Origin: Misgurnus anguillicaudatus
Lineage: Eukaryota; Chordata; Actinopteri; Cypriniformes; Cobitidae
Assembly: GCF_027580225.2 (NCBI RefSeq)
Contig: NC_073356.2
Span: 14,847,501-14,911,500, forward strand
Reading direction: 5' to 3'
DNA: 64,000 nt
In this document: piece by piece, positions 1-12,099 of the stretch
Position numbering within the stretch: the stretch's first letter is position 1
How the letters are laid out: every line of letters starts with the position of its first letter
Notes under the pieces: model-generated
Seen by the model: the letters and a program-made list of their open reading frames with translations, nothing else
The model's database searches: none
What the model was told of the DNA's origin: nothing
Made by a program: the position numbers and the translations under genes

Positions 1-1330
1 GTCATCATTCTTAGCCACCCCCTTCTGTTCGCTGATTGGACCTGCAGATTTTTGCAGGAGAAAATGAAACTCTACACAGCAGTCCCAGACGTAGTACTTA
101 AGTGAAATGAAAATTAAGCGGAAGCACGTAGGAGGGTGGAGCCAGGCTACTTCAGCCTCTCTAACTTTTTAAATTTTAAAAACATATTTTTTTTAAGATA
201 AAGTGTCTTCTTTCTAATGATACCACAGTTATGCTTATACTCTAAATGGTTTAGTAAAAACAGCCCTTTTAGTGAAAGTAGGTCTTTTCATGGTTTGGGC
301 CTGAGTGGGGATGCTTTTCAAGACTATTTTTTGACTTTTCAAGGCACTAATTTATAAAACGTGCATGTTTGAAACTGCATGTTTACGATGCATGGCTGTT
401 CTATCTGTGTTACATGCTGCCCTCTGGTGTTCCTCTCTTGTTAAGATGAACAAGCGGCGGAGCTGTAGAACTAAGATAGATGCATAGGACAAGCAAACAC
501 GGGCGGGTCCGGCCCCTGTTCCCCGGTCATAACACAGCCACTCGTGCTCTACGCTCGCAGAGTCCCTTGCTCCTCCCTCCGCAGTGGCGAGGTCTCTTTC
601 AGCTGCTTCTTAGAGTTAGCACGCAGTCTTATGGCTCCTTGCCTCTAGTGCAGCTGTCTAGTGTTCAGCGATTACAGAGTTTCATGCCCCTCCCCTCCTG
701 GAGCGGCGCAATCTAATTTGTCTGCTCGAAAGGGCGAGCACGCCTCTATTGGAGCACTAAGAACACTTATTATAAGAGCTTAACCGGCCTGAGTTTGTCT
801 CACTTCGGTAGAGGTCACTATGTTTGTCTGCCCTGTCATTTCTCTCTAGCTTAGACGGAATCAGAGGCAGAAAGAATTTGTTTGATAATATGCTGAGGCC
901 CGAACACCTCCCTTTATTCAGTCCCGTCCTATATCAGTGCGCTGAATATTGGTACATTTCTTATATACCCCGTTTTTTTCTGCCCTTTTAATAAACGGCA
1001 AAACTGCGGGCCTCACGGTAGACTTCCTCTCTGCGTGATGGGTTCAGTCTGACATCAAACCACCTAGACATACTGCTCTGCTCTGTGAGCTGCTCTGGTC
1101 ACAGTCACTACAGAGGCTCGTGCACCTGAACGGCCAAGCTCTGGTCTTACTCGGAGCATAGCTGCGTCGACAGAGAACAGACTGTCAGGGAGAGGAAGGG
1201 TTAAGTCGCGCCTCGGCTGGACTGCCCTGAAATGTTTTTTGTGTGCTCTGTTTATCCAGAAACGTACACATGTAATACTGTCGGTTATGCGACCTCACTC
1301 TTTCACACTTTCTCTGTTTCTGTTTTCCAG
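1..1330. other. Unassigned sequence left of the gypsy fragment
   Basis: I see no supported gene here. A 78-residue open frame at 480-716 has no recognisable domain and unremarkable composition. The stretch from about 420 to 1200 is less AT-rich than its surroundings and contains a TATATA plus AATAAA-like segment near 960-1000. It could be leader or LTR sequence of the gypsy remnant that follows, but no second LTR copy is present to test this. Confidence 0.3.
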
Positions 1331-2907
1331 GAGGAGCCTGATGATTTGTCTGGTGTCCCGGAGGAGTACCATGATTTGCGGGCAGTTTTCAGTTGTTCCC
1401 GGGTGGTTTCTCTACCGCCTCACCATCCCTAAGATTGCTCTATTGACATCCTTCCCAACACCTCGCCTCCTGCGGTAGACTCTACTCTCTCTCGGCACCC
1501 AAGCGAGAGGCTCTGGAGAGATATCTCACGAAATCTCTCGTCACGGGGATCATTGTTCCCTCTTTGTCTCCCACTGGTGCTGGGTTCTTTTTTGTGAAGT
1601 AAAGGATGGGTCTTTGCGTCAATGTATCGATTATCGAGGGCTGAACAACATAACAGTCAAGAATCGCTATCATTTGCCTCTTATGTCATCTGCTTTTGAA
1701 ATCTTACAGGGTGCAAAGAACTTTACTAAATAAGACTTGAGCAACGCCTATCACTAAGTGCGCATTAAGGAGGGGGACGAGTGGAAGACTGTGTTTAATA
1801 CCCTTGTCGGTCACTTTGAATATAGGGTTTTACCGTTCGGATTGGTAAAGCCTGTCTTTTAGGCTTTACTGAACGATGTCTTGAGAGACATGCTGAACGT
1901 TTTTGTATTTGTTTATTTAGATGACATTTTAATTTTCTCACCGTCTCTCCAGGTACATGTCCAACACGTTCGCCAGGTCCTGCAGCGTTTACTAGAGAAT
2001 CGCCTTTTTGTTAAGACTGAGAAGTGTGTCTTTCACACTCAGTCGGTTACGTTTATCAGTTTGGTCGTTTCTGTGGATGGGATTTGTATGGAGCCTGACA
2101 AGGTCCAAGCGGTTCCAAATTGGGCGGTCCCCAAGCCTCGAGTCGCGCTCCATAGATTTTTTGGGGTTTGCAAATTTCTACTAGTGCTTTATTCAAGGCT
2201 TTAGCCAGGTGACCGCTCCCCCCACTGCTTCCACCTCGTCCAAAACAGATTTTCTTGGTCAGAGGCTGCTCAAGAGGCTTTTGACCACCTTAAGAGTCTT
2301 TTCACCTCTGCACCCATCCTGATCCCGCCTGATCCAAATCCTGAGCCAGTTTATCGTTGAGGTCGATGCCTCCATTATTGAGATTGGGGCTGTCTTGTCG
2401 CAACGCTCTCTCCAGGAAGACCGGGTCACCCATGCACTTTTGTACATCCGACGGTCCTTCGCTGGTGTCATTCTTCTAAATTAGTCACCCGCCCCGGGGT
2501 TAGAGGCACGTTAGCCGCCATTCGTCAGAGGTTTTGGTGGCCTACTAGTGAGCGCGATATTCGTCCATTTGTTGCTGCCTATTCTATTCGCATTCAGGCA
2601 AAGCCCAATAATAACCCTCGACGGGTCACCTCAGACCTCTTCCTATTCCCATGCGTCCCTGGTCTCATATCGCGGTGGACTTCGTTACCGGGCTTCCCCC
2701 TTTGGCTGGGAATACGGTTGTTCTCACCATTGTGGACCATTTTTCTAAGGCTGCACATTTCATTCCGCTTCCTAAATTACCGTCTGCTCAGGAGACCGTG
2801 CAGATTATGGTGGATCACGTATTTAAGATCTACGGTCTTCCCTCTGACATTGTGTCTGACAGAGGCCCACAGTTTGCCTCTCAGTTTTGGAGTGGGCTGT
2901 TGGGCAA
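1331..2907 (+). pseudogene. Decayed Ty3/gypsy pol (RT, RNase H, integrase)
   Basis: This is a remnant of a Ty3/gypsy retrotransposon polyprotein broken into several frames. At 1330-1430 is the conserved lead-in to the reverse transcriptase (VPEEYHDLRAVFS). From about 1600 to 1870 the RT palm can be read only by changing frame ([10 protein letters not shown], then VLPFGLV). The frame at 1881-2204 carries the catalytic YLDDILIFS. RNase H-like sequence follows at about 2250-2470. The frame at 2651-2907 is the integrase core, with [11 protein letters not shown] and [12 protein letters not shown] giving two of the catalytic acidic residues. The integrase stops abruptly where an ATTT-rich repeat begins, so the third catalytic residue and the 3' LTR are missing. 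No gag or LTR was identified. Several frameshifts and stops mean it is not functional. The family call is firm; the exact 5' limit is not. Confidence 0.85.
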
Positions 2908-2924
2908 TATGTGCCTGTGCGCTG

Positions 2925-3180
2925 TTATACATTTTTATTTATTATTTTATTAATTTCCACACGTATGTATTTATTTATGTATTTATGTGATTTTTACATT
3001 TATTTATTTATACATTTATTTATTTCCACATTTATGTATTGATACAATTATTTTTTTCCATGTGTATTTAATTTCTACATTTATTTCCACATTTATGTAT
3101 TTATACATTTATTTATTTCCATGTGTATTTAATTTCTACATTTATTTATTTCCACATGTATTTATTTCTAAGTTTCTGTG
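2925..3180. repeat. ATTT/CATTTATTT-rich imperfect tandem repeat
   Basis: This AT-rich, low-complexity block repeats variants of TTTATTTATTTCCACATGT with an irregular period. It abuts the broken integrase on the left and the foldback element on the right. The short open frames in it are products of the low-complexity composition. Confidence 0.8.
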
Positions 3181-3302
3181 TCTAATATGTTAATGAGGAG
3201 GGGCGTGTTTTTCTTCAGGTATATTAGCAATGGAGCACAGAGTGGCAGTGCTAGTGTAGACACGGGTTCTGAGGCCAGTCACATCTGTGCTCTTACAAAA
3301 TG

Positions 3303-4193
3303 ACACACAAGGAAAGAGCATAGACGTGACTTTGAGTGTAGTGCAAGTAAAATTAATGTTAAAGCTCACGTAACACACGCTGTTTCTGCATTTCTCATAT
3401 TAATCTGGAGTACCTATGGAGTAGTATGACATCCTTTATATCTCTGAAGAGTCTTTAGTTTAATCAGATTTATAAAAGAAAGATTAGCTTTACCGAATCT
3501 TTCCGATAACGTACGAAAAAATGAAGAAGGAGGAGTTATAACACGGGAGGAGCGAGTACGAGTCATACAACACTATACAACACTGTTTTAACTTATGATT
3601 CACTACATGTTCGTGTCATTTATATAATATACACGCGCCTATTTCCAACATAAGACAGAAGTCTTACTTACCACGTGTAACTCGTCATGACCCGGTTCTG
3701 AAAATCCACTGCATCAAACACACACGCAAAACTCCGCTGCTAATCCGGATAATAAACTATATCCATTGTTTCCATGAGGCTGGATGTCTTCTCCTTACAT
3801 CCAAAAACACACTTCTTGTTGTGCCATTGTTGACTTTTGAAATTAAACAAGGCTGAGTGGCGTGATAAGCTGTTAGCAAGCTCTAGCGTCTCCCGCTGAC
3901 TGACGGCTGGGCGGGGTTTTCCGGGGGAAGTTTTCCGGCGGAAGCCCATATAAAGAAGTGATACGTATCGAAAACCCCTGAAACGTCAGGTAGAACCGTA
4001 ATCGAAAAAAATTAGCCGAAACTTGTACGAACCCTGGCGAAGTGCATTCGGCACAGAAATACTCTGAAACACGCCCAACTGCATTTTTGACACTTTGCCT
4101 ACGTTTAGCATGAGGAAACAACTCTATAACTGTGTTAATAAGTCAGAATGCTTGAAATACCATTAAACCCCCCCTTTAAGAAAGGTGTGTGAA
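3303..4193. mobile_element. 0.9-kb insertion in the left arm of the foldback element
   Basis: Comparing the two arms of the surrounding foldback element shows this block interrupts a run that is continuous in the right arm: TGCTCTTACAAAATGACA, then AATGTCCAAAATC. It is therefore a later insertion, or was lost from the other arm. Its ends are weakly inverted (CACACAAGG and GGTGTGTG). It contains no supported gene; the short frames at 3740-4121 look spurious. Confidence 0.5.
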
Positions 4194-4779
4194 ATGTCCA
4201 AAATCACAGTTTAAGTCATTTAATGTCAGTGGTTTTGTATGTATTTGTATGAGCATGCATATTCTTTTCCCCGGACATCGCATTATAAACATCTGGTCGG
4301 GATTCTTGCACATATTACAGAAACCCCATCTTTAACAGGCCTGGTAGCAGACAGTGTGACACGATAGGATGTGCACATGAAATAATCGAGTATACTTATC
4401 ATATTTTATAAACGCCATATGCAGCTGATAGATTATTGATAGAGCTTGACGTCGACGAGGTTTGCGCACGATAAGGGTATAAACCATGCACACTTTTACT
4501 GATGCCCACAAGCATATTAAATATTGCGTTTGAAACGAGACTGAAAATCCCTTTAACATTCGCATTTCCTAATTTTGTATGAACAACATGTGATGTGATC
4601 ATTTAAATGCCTGAAATACTGTGCCGTTGTGGGCTCAGTCTCTTCTTCCAATGAGTCCAGCTCTTGCCCCTCTTAAACGCCAGCATGTCGGACACCTCTC
4701 TCCTATCATCAGACAAATGTTGGGGAAATAACCGTAGATTTGCATGTGCACATCTTGGCATGTACTCACTTTCAAGGAC

Positions 4780-5712
4780 GACAGGGAAACAGGATTACAA
4801 AATCAGACTGATCTCATGGAAAGTCGTGTTATAGTCATGGAAAATTTGATGAATTTATTCATGTCTATGGCACAAAATTTATCTGATTTTTTGCATTTAT
4901 GTTTTATTTCGGCCCTTAATCCAAAGTGCAACATCATCTGCATAGAGCAATCGTCCTTTATTTCCCTCTACTTGACTGAAGATATCATTAATCATAATGT
5001 TAAAAAGTATTTGGCTACATAAGCTATCTTGTGGGATACCATTTTCCAATGTATATTTTTTTGAATATTATATACTCACTCTTCTTCTATTGTTTATCTG
5101 CTCAAGAAGTCTAAAACCAAATTATACAGTTTGTCTTTTATTCCTAATTTACTGAACTTTATAAGCAGACCATCTCTCCATATCATATTATAAGCCTTCT
5201 CCACATCAAAGAAAACAGCAATTACACTTTCTTTATCTTTCTCTGTAACTAGATGAATCTGATGAGTTTTTCCCAGGTTTGAGTATTGGAACTATCATAC
5301 TATGCCATATTAAATAATCATATTATTTTTCCCAGTGTGGTATTTCTCATATCGTAAAATATCATAGCATATTCCGTCTTTTCCTGGTGTTGTTTGTCTA
5401 GGATTTAAGATAGCTCTCTTCAACTCAAACAAAGTAAATGGTTGGTCTCTCCCTCTGATATTGTGTTTGTTTCCACTATCCAATGATTTTGAGTTTGGTC
5501 TCAATATGTTGCAGATAATTCTCAGTGCTGTGTATCTTGACCAATGTCTCTGCTTTCTCTGCCTTAGTTATCGCATTTTTATTGTCATTACATAGCACCG
5601 GCATTTCCAAATTGTATATTACTCCATTCATTTTCTTAATGACTTTCCATATATCAGATAACTGTGTTTCAATTTTCATTCCACCACGGCACACCACGGC
5701 AACACTCCACAC
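4780..5712 (-). pseudogene. Non-LTR retrotransposon (LINE) reverse-transcriptase fragment
   Basis: Read on the minus strand this is a piece of a LINE reverse transcriptase. From the 5' side come an RT-leading segment (WKVIKKMNG, about 5690), then PGKDGICYDILRY (about 5390). An AYNMIWRDGLL-like palm segment follows (about 5190), then a GIPQDS version of the usual G-PQGS motif (about 5030), and finally LLYADDVALW (about 4950), the YADD catalytic box. The frame is interrupted by stops and shifts, and material between the PGKD segment and the palm is missing. The spacing and wording resemble the I/Nimb-type LINEs of fish, but the clade call is tentative. It sits in the loop of the foldback element, so it inserted into that element or was captured by it. 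Confidence 0.8.
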
Positions 5713-6464
5713 ACTCCTACCATTCCTGCCGCCCTATTCACATGTCATTTCACTTCCTTCTGCCATCTCCTGCTCATTCAAAGTCCAGTAGTTGCTCAAC
5801 CCGCCTCCGAGGGGCGGGAGCTGGACTCGTTGGAGGAAGAGACTGACGGCACAGTAATTTAGGCATATGTGTTCATACAAAATTAGGAATGTTAAAGTGA
5901 TTTTCAGTCGTGTTTCAAACGCAATATTCAATATGCTTGTGGACATCAGTGAAAGTGCATGTGGTTGATGATCAGTATTCTGGATTATTTCACGTGCACC
6001 TTTCATGTCACACTGTCTGTTACCAGACCTGTTAAAGATGCAGTTTATGTAAAGGGTGCAAGAATTGTGAAAGGATGTTTATAACGCAATGTCCAGGGTA
6101 AAGAATATGCACGCTTATATACTGTAAATACATACAGAGACAGTGACATAAATGACTTAAATTGTGATTTTGGACATTGTCGTTTTGTGGGAGCACAGAT
6201 GTGATAGTTGTTGACACAGAACACGTGTCTACACTAGTACTGCCACTCTGTGCCATTGCTATACCTGAAGAAAAACATGACCCTTCTCATTAACATATTC
6301 TTTTTTATTTTAGGGGCTAAGTTTGTGTTAATACAATTTTATAAATCTAAAGCTACTACATTTTTTTTTATTTTTTTTAGGTTTTCTTTGAGAAAGAGAT
6401 TTTGTAAGTACATTTTATTTGTTCCCTTTTGTTTAGACAAAAATACTTGTATGTTGGACAGTAT

Positions 6465-7421
6465 CAGTGTTGTGCCTGAACGAGTTCATTGAACGAAAGT
6501 TCATGAACTAATTCATATTTCGGACGAATGTGAACTGAACGTACTGTATTACTGCCTGATGAACGTTACTGTAAATTCGTTCATTCTGGTGTTTGTGAAC
6601 GGCACGCTCTCTCAGTTTAACGTTGCTCAATAGGGTGCCAGATTTCAATAGAGTCTTCCAGACGAAAACCAGGCTAAAACACACTGTAAACAGGCCTTAA
6701 TGTGTAGCGGAAAAAACACCCAATCTGGCAACACCAGCCACCAGTGTTTCACAGCTGCATCAAAACAAAAAGCAGCATGGATGTGACGTACTGACTCTGG
6801 ACGCTGCTGAAATCCCTGCCGCGCCACTCACATAGTTTGTCATTAAATAACATTATAATTTGTATTGTAACATAGGCTGCTAACGCATATTCTGGATTCT
6901 TAAAATAGACTCTGACTAAGCTAATGCTATTGAACGTGCACGTGCGGTGTGCGATACCTGCGAGTTGTCCTACACGTGACGCCGCCCAGCGCTTCTCGCC
7001 CGGTGTGCGACCCCCTTGAAGCACCCAGCTAGCCTTTCAAGGTATGTGCAAGCAAATACAAAAATTAAAAGACAGTCAATGTTAATGTAAACCCTGATTG
7101 GATAATCATTTAAAGCTGACGCATTTAGCTTCAGTGTTAAAACTGATCAAATAATTGCTGTCTGTGGTTCTATATGGGCTATAATAGCAATAATTTTAAA
7201 CAAATAATATGGGGGGGGAAAACTATACATTTGTTCATTTTTGGAACTGTGAACTAGTTTAAATTTTTAAAATATGAACTAATTCAAATTTTTGGAACTG
7301 TGAACTAGTTTAAATTTTTAAAATATGAACTAGTTCAAATTTTTAAAATATAAACTAGTTAAATTTTTTATGAACTATAAACTGAACTAGTTCATGTAGA
7401 AAGTGAACTTTCCCAACACTG
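6465..7421. mobile_element. Non-autonomous hAT element with 8-bp target duplication
   Basis: The ends are CAGTGTTG (6465-6472) and CAACACTG (7414-7421), a perfect 8-bp terminal inverted repeat. They are flanked on both sides by the identical octamer GACAGTAT (6457-6464 and 7422-7429). An 8-bp target duplication and a CAG-type terminus are the hAT hallmark. Inside, near both ends, are many copies of GAACTAGTTCA and GAACTGAAC-like words, subterminal repeats that are usual transposase binding sites. No transposase frame is present. The intact target duplication indicates a clean insertion that has not been rearranged. Confidence 0.92.
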
Positions 7422-7429
7422 GACAGTAT

Positions 7430-7830
7430 ACAAAAACCTGTGTCCTTCTCAGCCTCTCATGTTAGTAAAGTCTGTTCACACCTTTATTTACCTGTTTTTG
7501 TTTTTTGTGGTAGCTTTTCAGTTAAATTGTTTTTGATAATGATTTATAAAACGTAAAGTAAGAGTTCATCACCCTCAGATCTGACACAAAAACACAACCA
7601 ATCAAAGATTCAGATTTAAAGATTCAGATTTAACATTATTTTATGTCATGGTAAGAAAGATGTCATTGGAAAACTGTTCAAAGCTTTATTGTATAATAAA
7701 TTAATAAAAAAAGATTTTATTTAAAGCATAAGTAGCTTTTATGTTGGGCCAGTGTGCTATGTGTGTTGCGAGCAGGGTGTGGTGGGTCACTTTGGGTGAG
7801 AAAGGCCAGGGCCACTTTTTAGTCCCACTA
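7430..7830. other. Intergenic sequence upstream of perforin copy 1
   Basis: I see no gene. Near 7750-7840 a stretch ending TTAGTCCCACTACGCCCCTGG resembles the right terminus of the hAT element at 45739-46608, so a truncated relative of that family probably ends here. Confidence 0.4.
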
Positions 7831-7860
7831 CGCCCCTGGCTACTATACAACCCAAACACA

Positions 7861-7926
7861 TATAAATACGAGTGTCAATGTCTATTTCACACAAACTGTA
7901 TTCTCATCTGAGCTCTGAATGCAAAG
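7861..7926 (+). promoter_or_regulatory. TATA-like box and non-coding first exon of perforin copy 1
   Basis: TATAAATA at 7861 lies just upstream of a segment conserved with copy 2 (TCACACAAACTGTATTCTC). The segment ends GCAAAG at 7926, followed by a splice donor GTAGGAAA from 7927. The next acceptor is CCTTACAG ending at 8078, directly before ATC-ATG. I infer transcription starts about 30 bases after the TATA box, giving a short non-coding exon and a 5'-UTR intron of about 152 nt. The same arrangement recurs in all four copies, which supports it. Confidence 0.65.
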
Positions 7927-8081
7927 GTAGGAAAAATTTGGAAGATCATTCAAGTCACACTGGGATTTGCGTCTTATACTTAGTTTAACTTAGGATCCTT
8001 ATATGTAAACATATTGCAACCATTATTTTACTACAAAAATAATTTGACAAAAAATCTAAAATGTTCTTTTCCTTACAGATC

Positions 8082-9904
8082 ATGGCGCAGTTGTGGACTC
8101 AATTTATTTTCTGTGCTTTACTTCTCATGACGATTTCTGGAGAAGATGAATTAGGCACAACAAAACAGTGTGAAGATGCTCCCTTTGTTCCAGGGCACAA
8201 TCTTGGTGGAGAGGGATTTGATGTTGTGACCATGGAGCGAAAAGGTTCTTACGTGATCAACACAGAAAAATGGGATTTAGGAAACGGCACCTGTAGAATT
8301 GAAAAAAACAAGTACCTGAATGGAGTGAAACAGAAGTTACCAGCAGCAGTTGTATTCTGGAGGACCTTGCCAAAGTGTTCAATGGTAGTCTCCAGTCGGA
8401 TCTTTGAATCAAGTGAGTCACTGGTCAATGATTCATCATCTGCGCTTTCATCCAGCTGGAAACTTGATCTGAAAACAAAGTTATATGGAGCAACATCTGC
8501 TGGCACCTATTCAAGAGAAGCAAAATTTGCAATGAGAAAATCAAAAGAAGACAAATACAGTTTTACCAAACATGAAGTTGCATGCAGCTTTTACAGGTGA
8601 TACAGTAATGAGAGCTTCATACATCATGTTTGTCATATAAGAACATTTTTTAAACCTAACAGAATGTAAACATATTTTACAGGTACCAAGTAGCCCAAAA
8701 ACCACCTCTTCATCAGGAGTTTCTTGAAGCAGTCAAATCTCTTCCCAAATTCTATGATGCAACTGCCTACCGTAGCTTGATCAGCACATACGGTACCCAT
8801 TTTATCAAAGATGTGAAGTTAGGAGGGAAAATGAAAGCCATAACAGCCATCAAAACCTGTCAGGCAACAATGAGTGGACTCACAGATACTGCAGTGAAAG
8901 ACTGTTTGGATGTGGAAGCCTCTGGACAAATCAAAGGAGTAGATGTGGCAGCAGAAACACATTTTTGTAATGAAAAGAAAAAGAAGATGCGTACAAATCA
9001 AAAGTTCAGCAACATTTTCAGTGAACGCCAAACAGAGATTATTGGAGGAAACATAAATGGAGAAAATTTGCTGTTTTCTGGTTCGTCACACCCAAACTCC
9101 CTTAAAAAGTGGCTCGAGTCTTTGAAGACCCTCCCTAACGTTGTGCACTACACTCTCAAACCGCTTCATTTTATACTGGATAAATCACACCCTGCCCGGA
9201 ATGGACTTAAGAAAGCTGTTGAGGACTACATTATTGAAAACTCTCTTAAGAAGGTTTGCTCAGAATCTTGTGCCATCAGCAGGAAGCGCAGTGCTAGAGA
9301 TCGATGTGTTTGTGTTTGTAGGCCCAGTCAAATGATAAAGTCTAATTGTTGTCCAGCTGAAAAAGGACTTGCCACACTGAAAGTCTACAAACTCTACGCC
9401 AAAGGTTTATATGGAGATGTGGGTGGTTATACAGATGGTTCTGTGGTAGTCAAATATGGTACAAAAACCCAACGCACTAAGATTATTAATAATAATGACA
9501 ACCCACGTTGGCGAGAAACATTTTACTTTGGTACCATTAAGATCAATATGGCTACCGGTAATCAACTAAACTTTGAAGTGTATGATGCAGACAGCTACTG
9601 GAACAGCGATTTTCTTGGTAAATGCTCATTTGATCTTCGAAGTGGTGTTGTGAGGGACACCTGTGTCTTTAAATATGGCACCTTCTTTTTCACTTATGAA
9701 GTGCAATGTGCACCCAGTCTAGAGGGCCGTCATTGTGATAATTACAAACCTTCTCCAATGTCTTCCCATCTTGCTAACATTTTCAGCTCAAGAAATGGTA
9801 TTCTGGTTAAGGACTTGTGGAAGCTAGAATTAGCCCGCAATAGCTCAGATAAATTAAGTTTCAAAAGCACTTCTGGAAAACAGATGGAGCTGTACAAAAA
9901 GTAA
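8082..9904 (+). CDS. prf1-like: Perforin-1-like, copy 1 (MACPF + C2)
   Basis: Secreted pore-forming effector of cytotoxic lymphocytes; it binds target membranes through a Ca2+-dependent C2 domain and oligomerises through MACPF. Predicted coding sequence: 8082-8596 joined to 8683-9904, 578 residues. The start is the ATG after acceptor CCTTACAG (8078); the open frame reaching back to 8061 is intron. The intron at 8597-8682 is GT-AG and phase 2. Residues 1 to about 20 are a signal peptide. MACPF runs from about 30 to 360, with the GTHF motif at 209-212 followed by the GGK turn. A Cys-rich EGF-like segment spans about 364-395 (CVCVC, NCCP). C2 covers about 403-515. D417, D423, D473, D475 and D481 match the spacing of the Ca2+ ligands known in mammalian perforin. 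A conserved tail of about 60 residues ends the protein. The frame is intact. Copy 2 is the closest in promoter region. Confidence 0.93.
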
Positions 9905-10055
9905 CTTCTCAGATCAAACCCAGATGCATTAACATAGCTATAATCTAGCACAGCTTAAAAATCAATAGATGCAAAATGTTATATCCAGAAGTATATCCAG
10001 AAACAATGTGTGAAACTTTGCATTTTAAATGCATTATTTGCTTCATTTTTGTTCA

Positions 10056-10061
10056 ATTAAA
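10056..10061 (+). terminator. Poly(A) signal of perforin copy 1
   Basis: ATTAAA lies 152 bases after the stop codon and is followed about 20 bases later by a TG-rich stretch (CCTGTGTGTTTCC). Copies 2 and 3 have the same hexamer in the same context, and copy 4 has AATAAA. Confidence 0.7.
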
Positions 10062-10304
10062 GCATTCACAAAGACAGACCTGTGTGTTTCCTTTACTTCA
10101 TATGATAATTTTGTATACACCAATGCACCGATAGAAGTAAATTAATTGGATATTAATGCAATATAAAATATAAGTTCTGGTCGCTGGTGTTCTGCGAAGA
10201 AAACACTATAATAAATGTCATAAACAATTATCTCAAGGCTTTTTTATAGGTACTCAATTCTTTGCCTGATTAGAAATTGAACAAAACAGCATTCATTGGG
10301 GGTT

Positions 10305-11561
10305 TGAAAGGGGACATTCCATGAAAATCAGACTTTTTCCATGTTTAAGGGCTATAATCGGGTCCCCAGTGCTTCTACCAACCCAGAAAACATGAAAAAT
10401 AGCAACCCTGTAACTTTGTTTTGGTAAGGCTCTCTGTGAAAGCATGTGAATAAATAGGTCATGCGGATTTCGCTCCCCGCATGACGTAGCTAAGGGATCT
10501 TATTATAATGATACCGCCCCTTCAACTGCGTATCCAACCATGATGCTACCTCGAGTGCGAGTGAACGAGAGAAAGAATGACTGACAGCACGACGCGTTTG
10601 TATTCCATCAAACACAAACAGGAGCCTTATAACTTGTAGTTTTAATAATCTTTCTAAAAATTGAATTAACGTTCTAAAGGATTAACGTTACCTTAGTGCA
10701 ACAGAGAGAGAGAGCGAGTGAGCGAACGAACGAGAGAGAGAGCAACGCAACGGTTCGCTTTCAAGTAAGTTATGTTGTTTAATATGTTTCTCTGAAGTTT
10801 ATATAAATGAACACGAGGATTAATGCACTGCACGAGACAGAGTGAGTGAACAACGCGTATTCACTATCATACACAATAAGTAAAAATATGTTGTTTAATG
10901 TTTCTCTGAAGTTTCAAATGAATGAGGAGTTACAAAGTAGATGAGAGACTGACAGAAACGCGAATGTGTTCAATATGTGTACACAATAAACTTAAACATG
11001 TCATTTGATCTGTTTCTCTAAAGTTTAAGCATTAAACGCGTTGTTTTATTACAGATCATTTAAATGTGCATGTGGTTTGGTCAAAAAGTAAACTTCTGAG
11101 TGTTTGTGGACGTGTATTTTATTGTAACATGCTGAAACTCATTATGCCTGTTTAAAACACAGGCAGCATGAAACCTAAAAGTCTTTATTTTTATTTCACA
11201 ATGTTCCCCATCTGCTGATAAACATGTATTTAGGATGCATAAAACAGATGATTGACTTTTTAAACTTCAAATATATAATGCTTAACATCGCTCACTAACT
11301 TCTTTCGTGAGAGAATCTCCCTCGATGCTCTGTCTGCAGTGCCAGCGCTTGAGACTCCACCCACCTGAGCAGCTCGTTAGGATTTAAAGGGATACACACA
11401 AAAACGGTGCATTTTTGCTCAGCCCCATAAAGTGCCTATTTTAACATGCCACAATAAATTACCTATATGGTATTTTGAGCTAAAACTTCACATATGTACT
11501 ATAGGGACATCAAAGATTTTTTTTAATATCTTAAAAACGTCTTCTGGAATGTCCCCTTTAA
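10305..11561. mobile_element. TIR element, TTAA-type target likely
   Basis: Matching inverted ends: AAGGGGACATTCCA at about 10308 and TGGAATGTCCCCTT ending at about 11558. The right side is followed by TAA to give TTAA; the left side reads TTGA, so a TTAA target with one change is plausible (piggyBac or Kolobok type). The interior holds purine-rich GAGA/CGAACGA repeats near 10700-10745 and no coding frame. Non-autonomous. Confidence 0.65.
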
Positions 11562-11689
11562 TGGCTTACATTTTGTAAACATAGGACAGAATTAGCCGAT
11601 AAAATCACTATCTTAGCCCATACCCCAAGTAAATCACATACCCTACATGCCATTATCCTTATCACTTTATCAGGGACCATTTCCTCGAG

Positions 11690-12080
11690 GATCTGGTACA
11701 CCCACCTACTATTGCATAAGCCTTCTCCAGGTCTACTTGTAACATTTTTTTGTTATTCCCACTCAGCTTGTTAGATGGGTTATGGAAATTCTTAACCCTA
11801 ATATATGCTACAGAGGTAACTCATGTGTGTTGTTGCCATTGTAGACTGAACTTGTATTGATCTGTTTTAAATGAGTTCTGTATGTTCTGGCAACGGCCCT
11901 GCGTAGGTCTCTGTATCACTTGCAACTGGTTCAAAATGTAGTAGCTAGGAAAAGCATTTCATCTGTCCATCCCTTTGTTGGTTATAGGATCCAATTTAAG
12001 ATTCTTTTATTTGTTTTGAAAGACCTTGACTTTGGAGACTGGATAAGCAAACTCCAATGGCCCCTTCAAGGATCTTTGTC
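11690..12080 (+). pseudogene. LINE-derived fragments (RT tail)
   Basis: 11900-12060 reads on the plus strand as the C-terminal side of an L2/CR1-like reverse transcriptase (LYHLQLVQNVVAR, then IQFKILLFVLK). The preceding 11690-11800 is a direct relative of 20930-21040, where the same GCATAAGCCTTCTCCAGGT segment precedes another RT scrap. Both loci are therefore copies of one repeat, or part of a duplicated flank. No intact frame. Confidence 0.55.
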
Positions 12081-12099
12081 AATGTAAAAGCTGGTCCAA

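Larger units (their letters stand above)
3184..6299. mobile_element. Foldback element with long inverted arms
   Basis: The two ends are reverse complements. The start (AATATGTTAATGAG at 3184) matches the complement of the end (to 6299), and the similarity continues inward. 3184-3302 pairs with about 6195-6299, and about 4194-4680 pairs with about 5800-6190, at an estimated 80-90 percent identity by eye. The left arm carries an extra block of about 0.9 kb (3303-4193) absent from the right arm. The loop is occupied by a LINE fragment on the minus strand. No transposase was found, so it would be non-autonomous. I could not resolve a target-site duplication, so the superfamily is open. Confidence 0.75.

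Noticed and set aside
8061..8081. Upstream start of the first perforin coding frame
   Set aside because: These bases include the intron acceptor CCTTACAG; the equivalent positions in the other copies are also intron.
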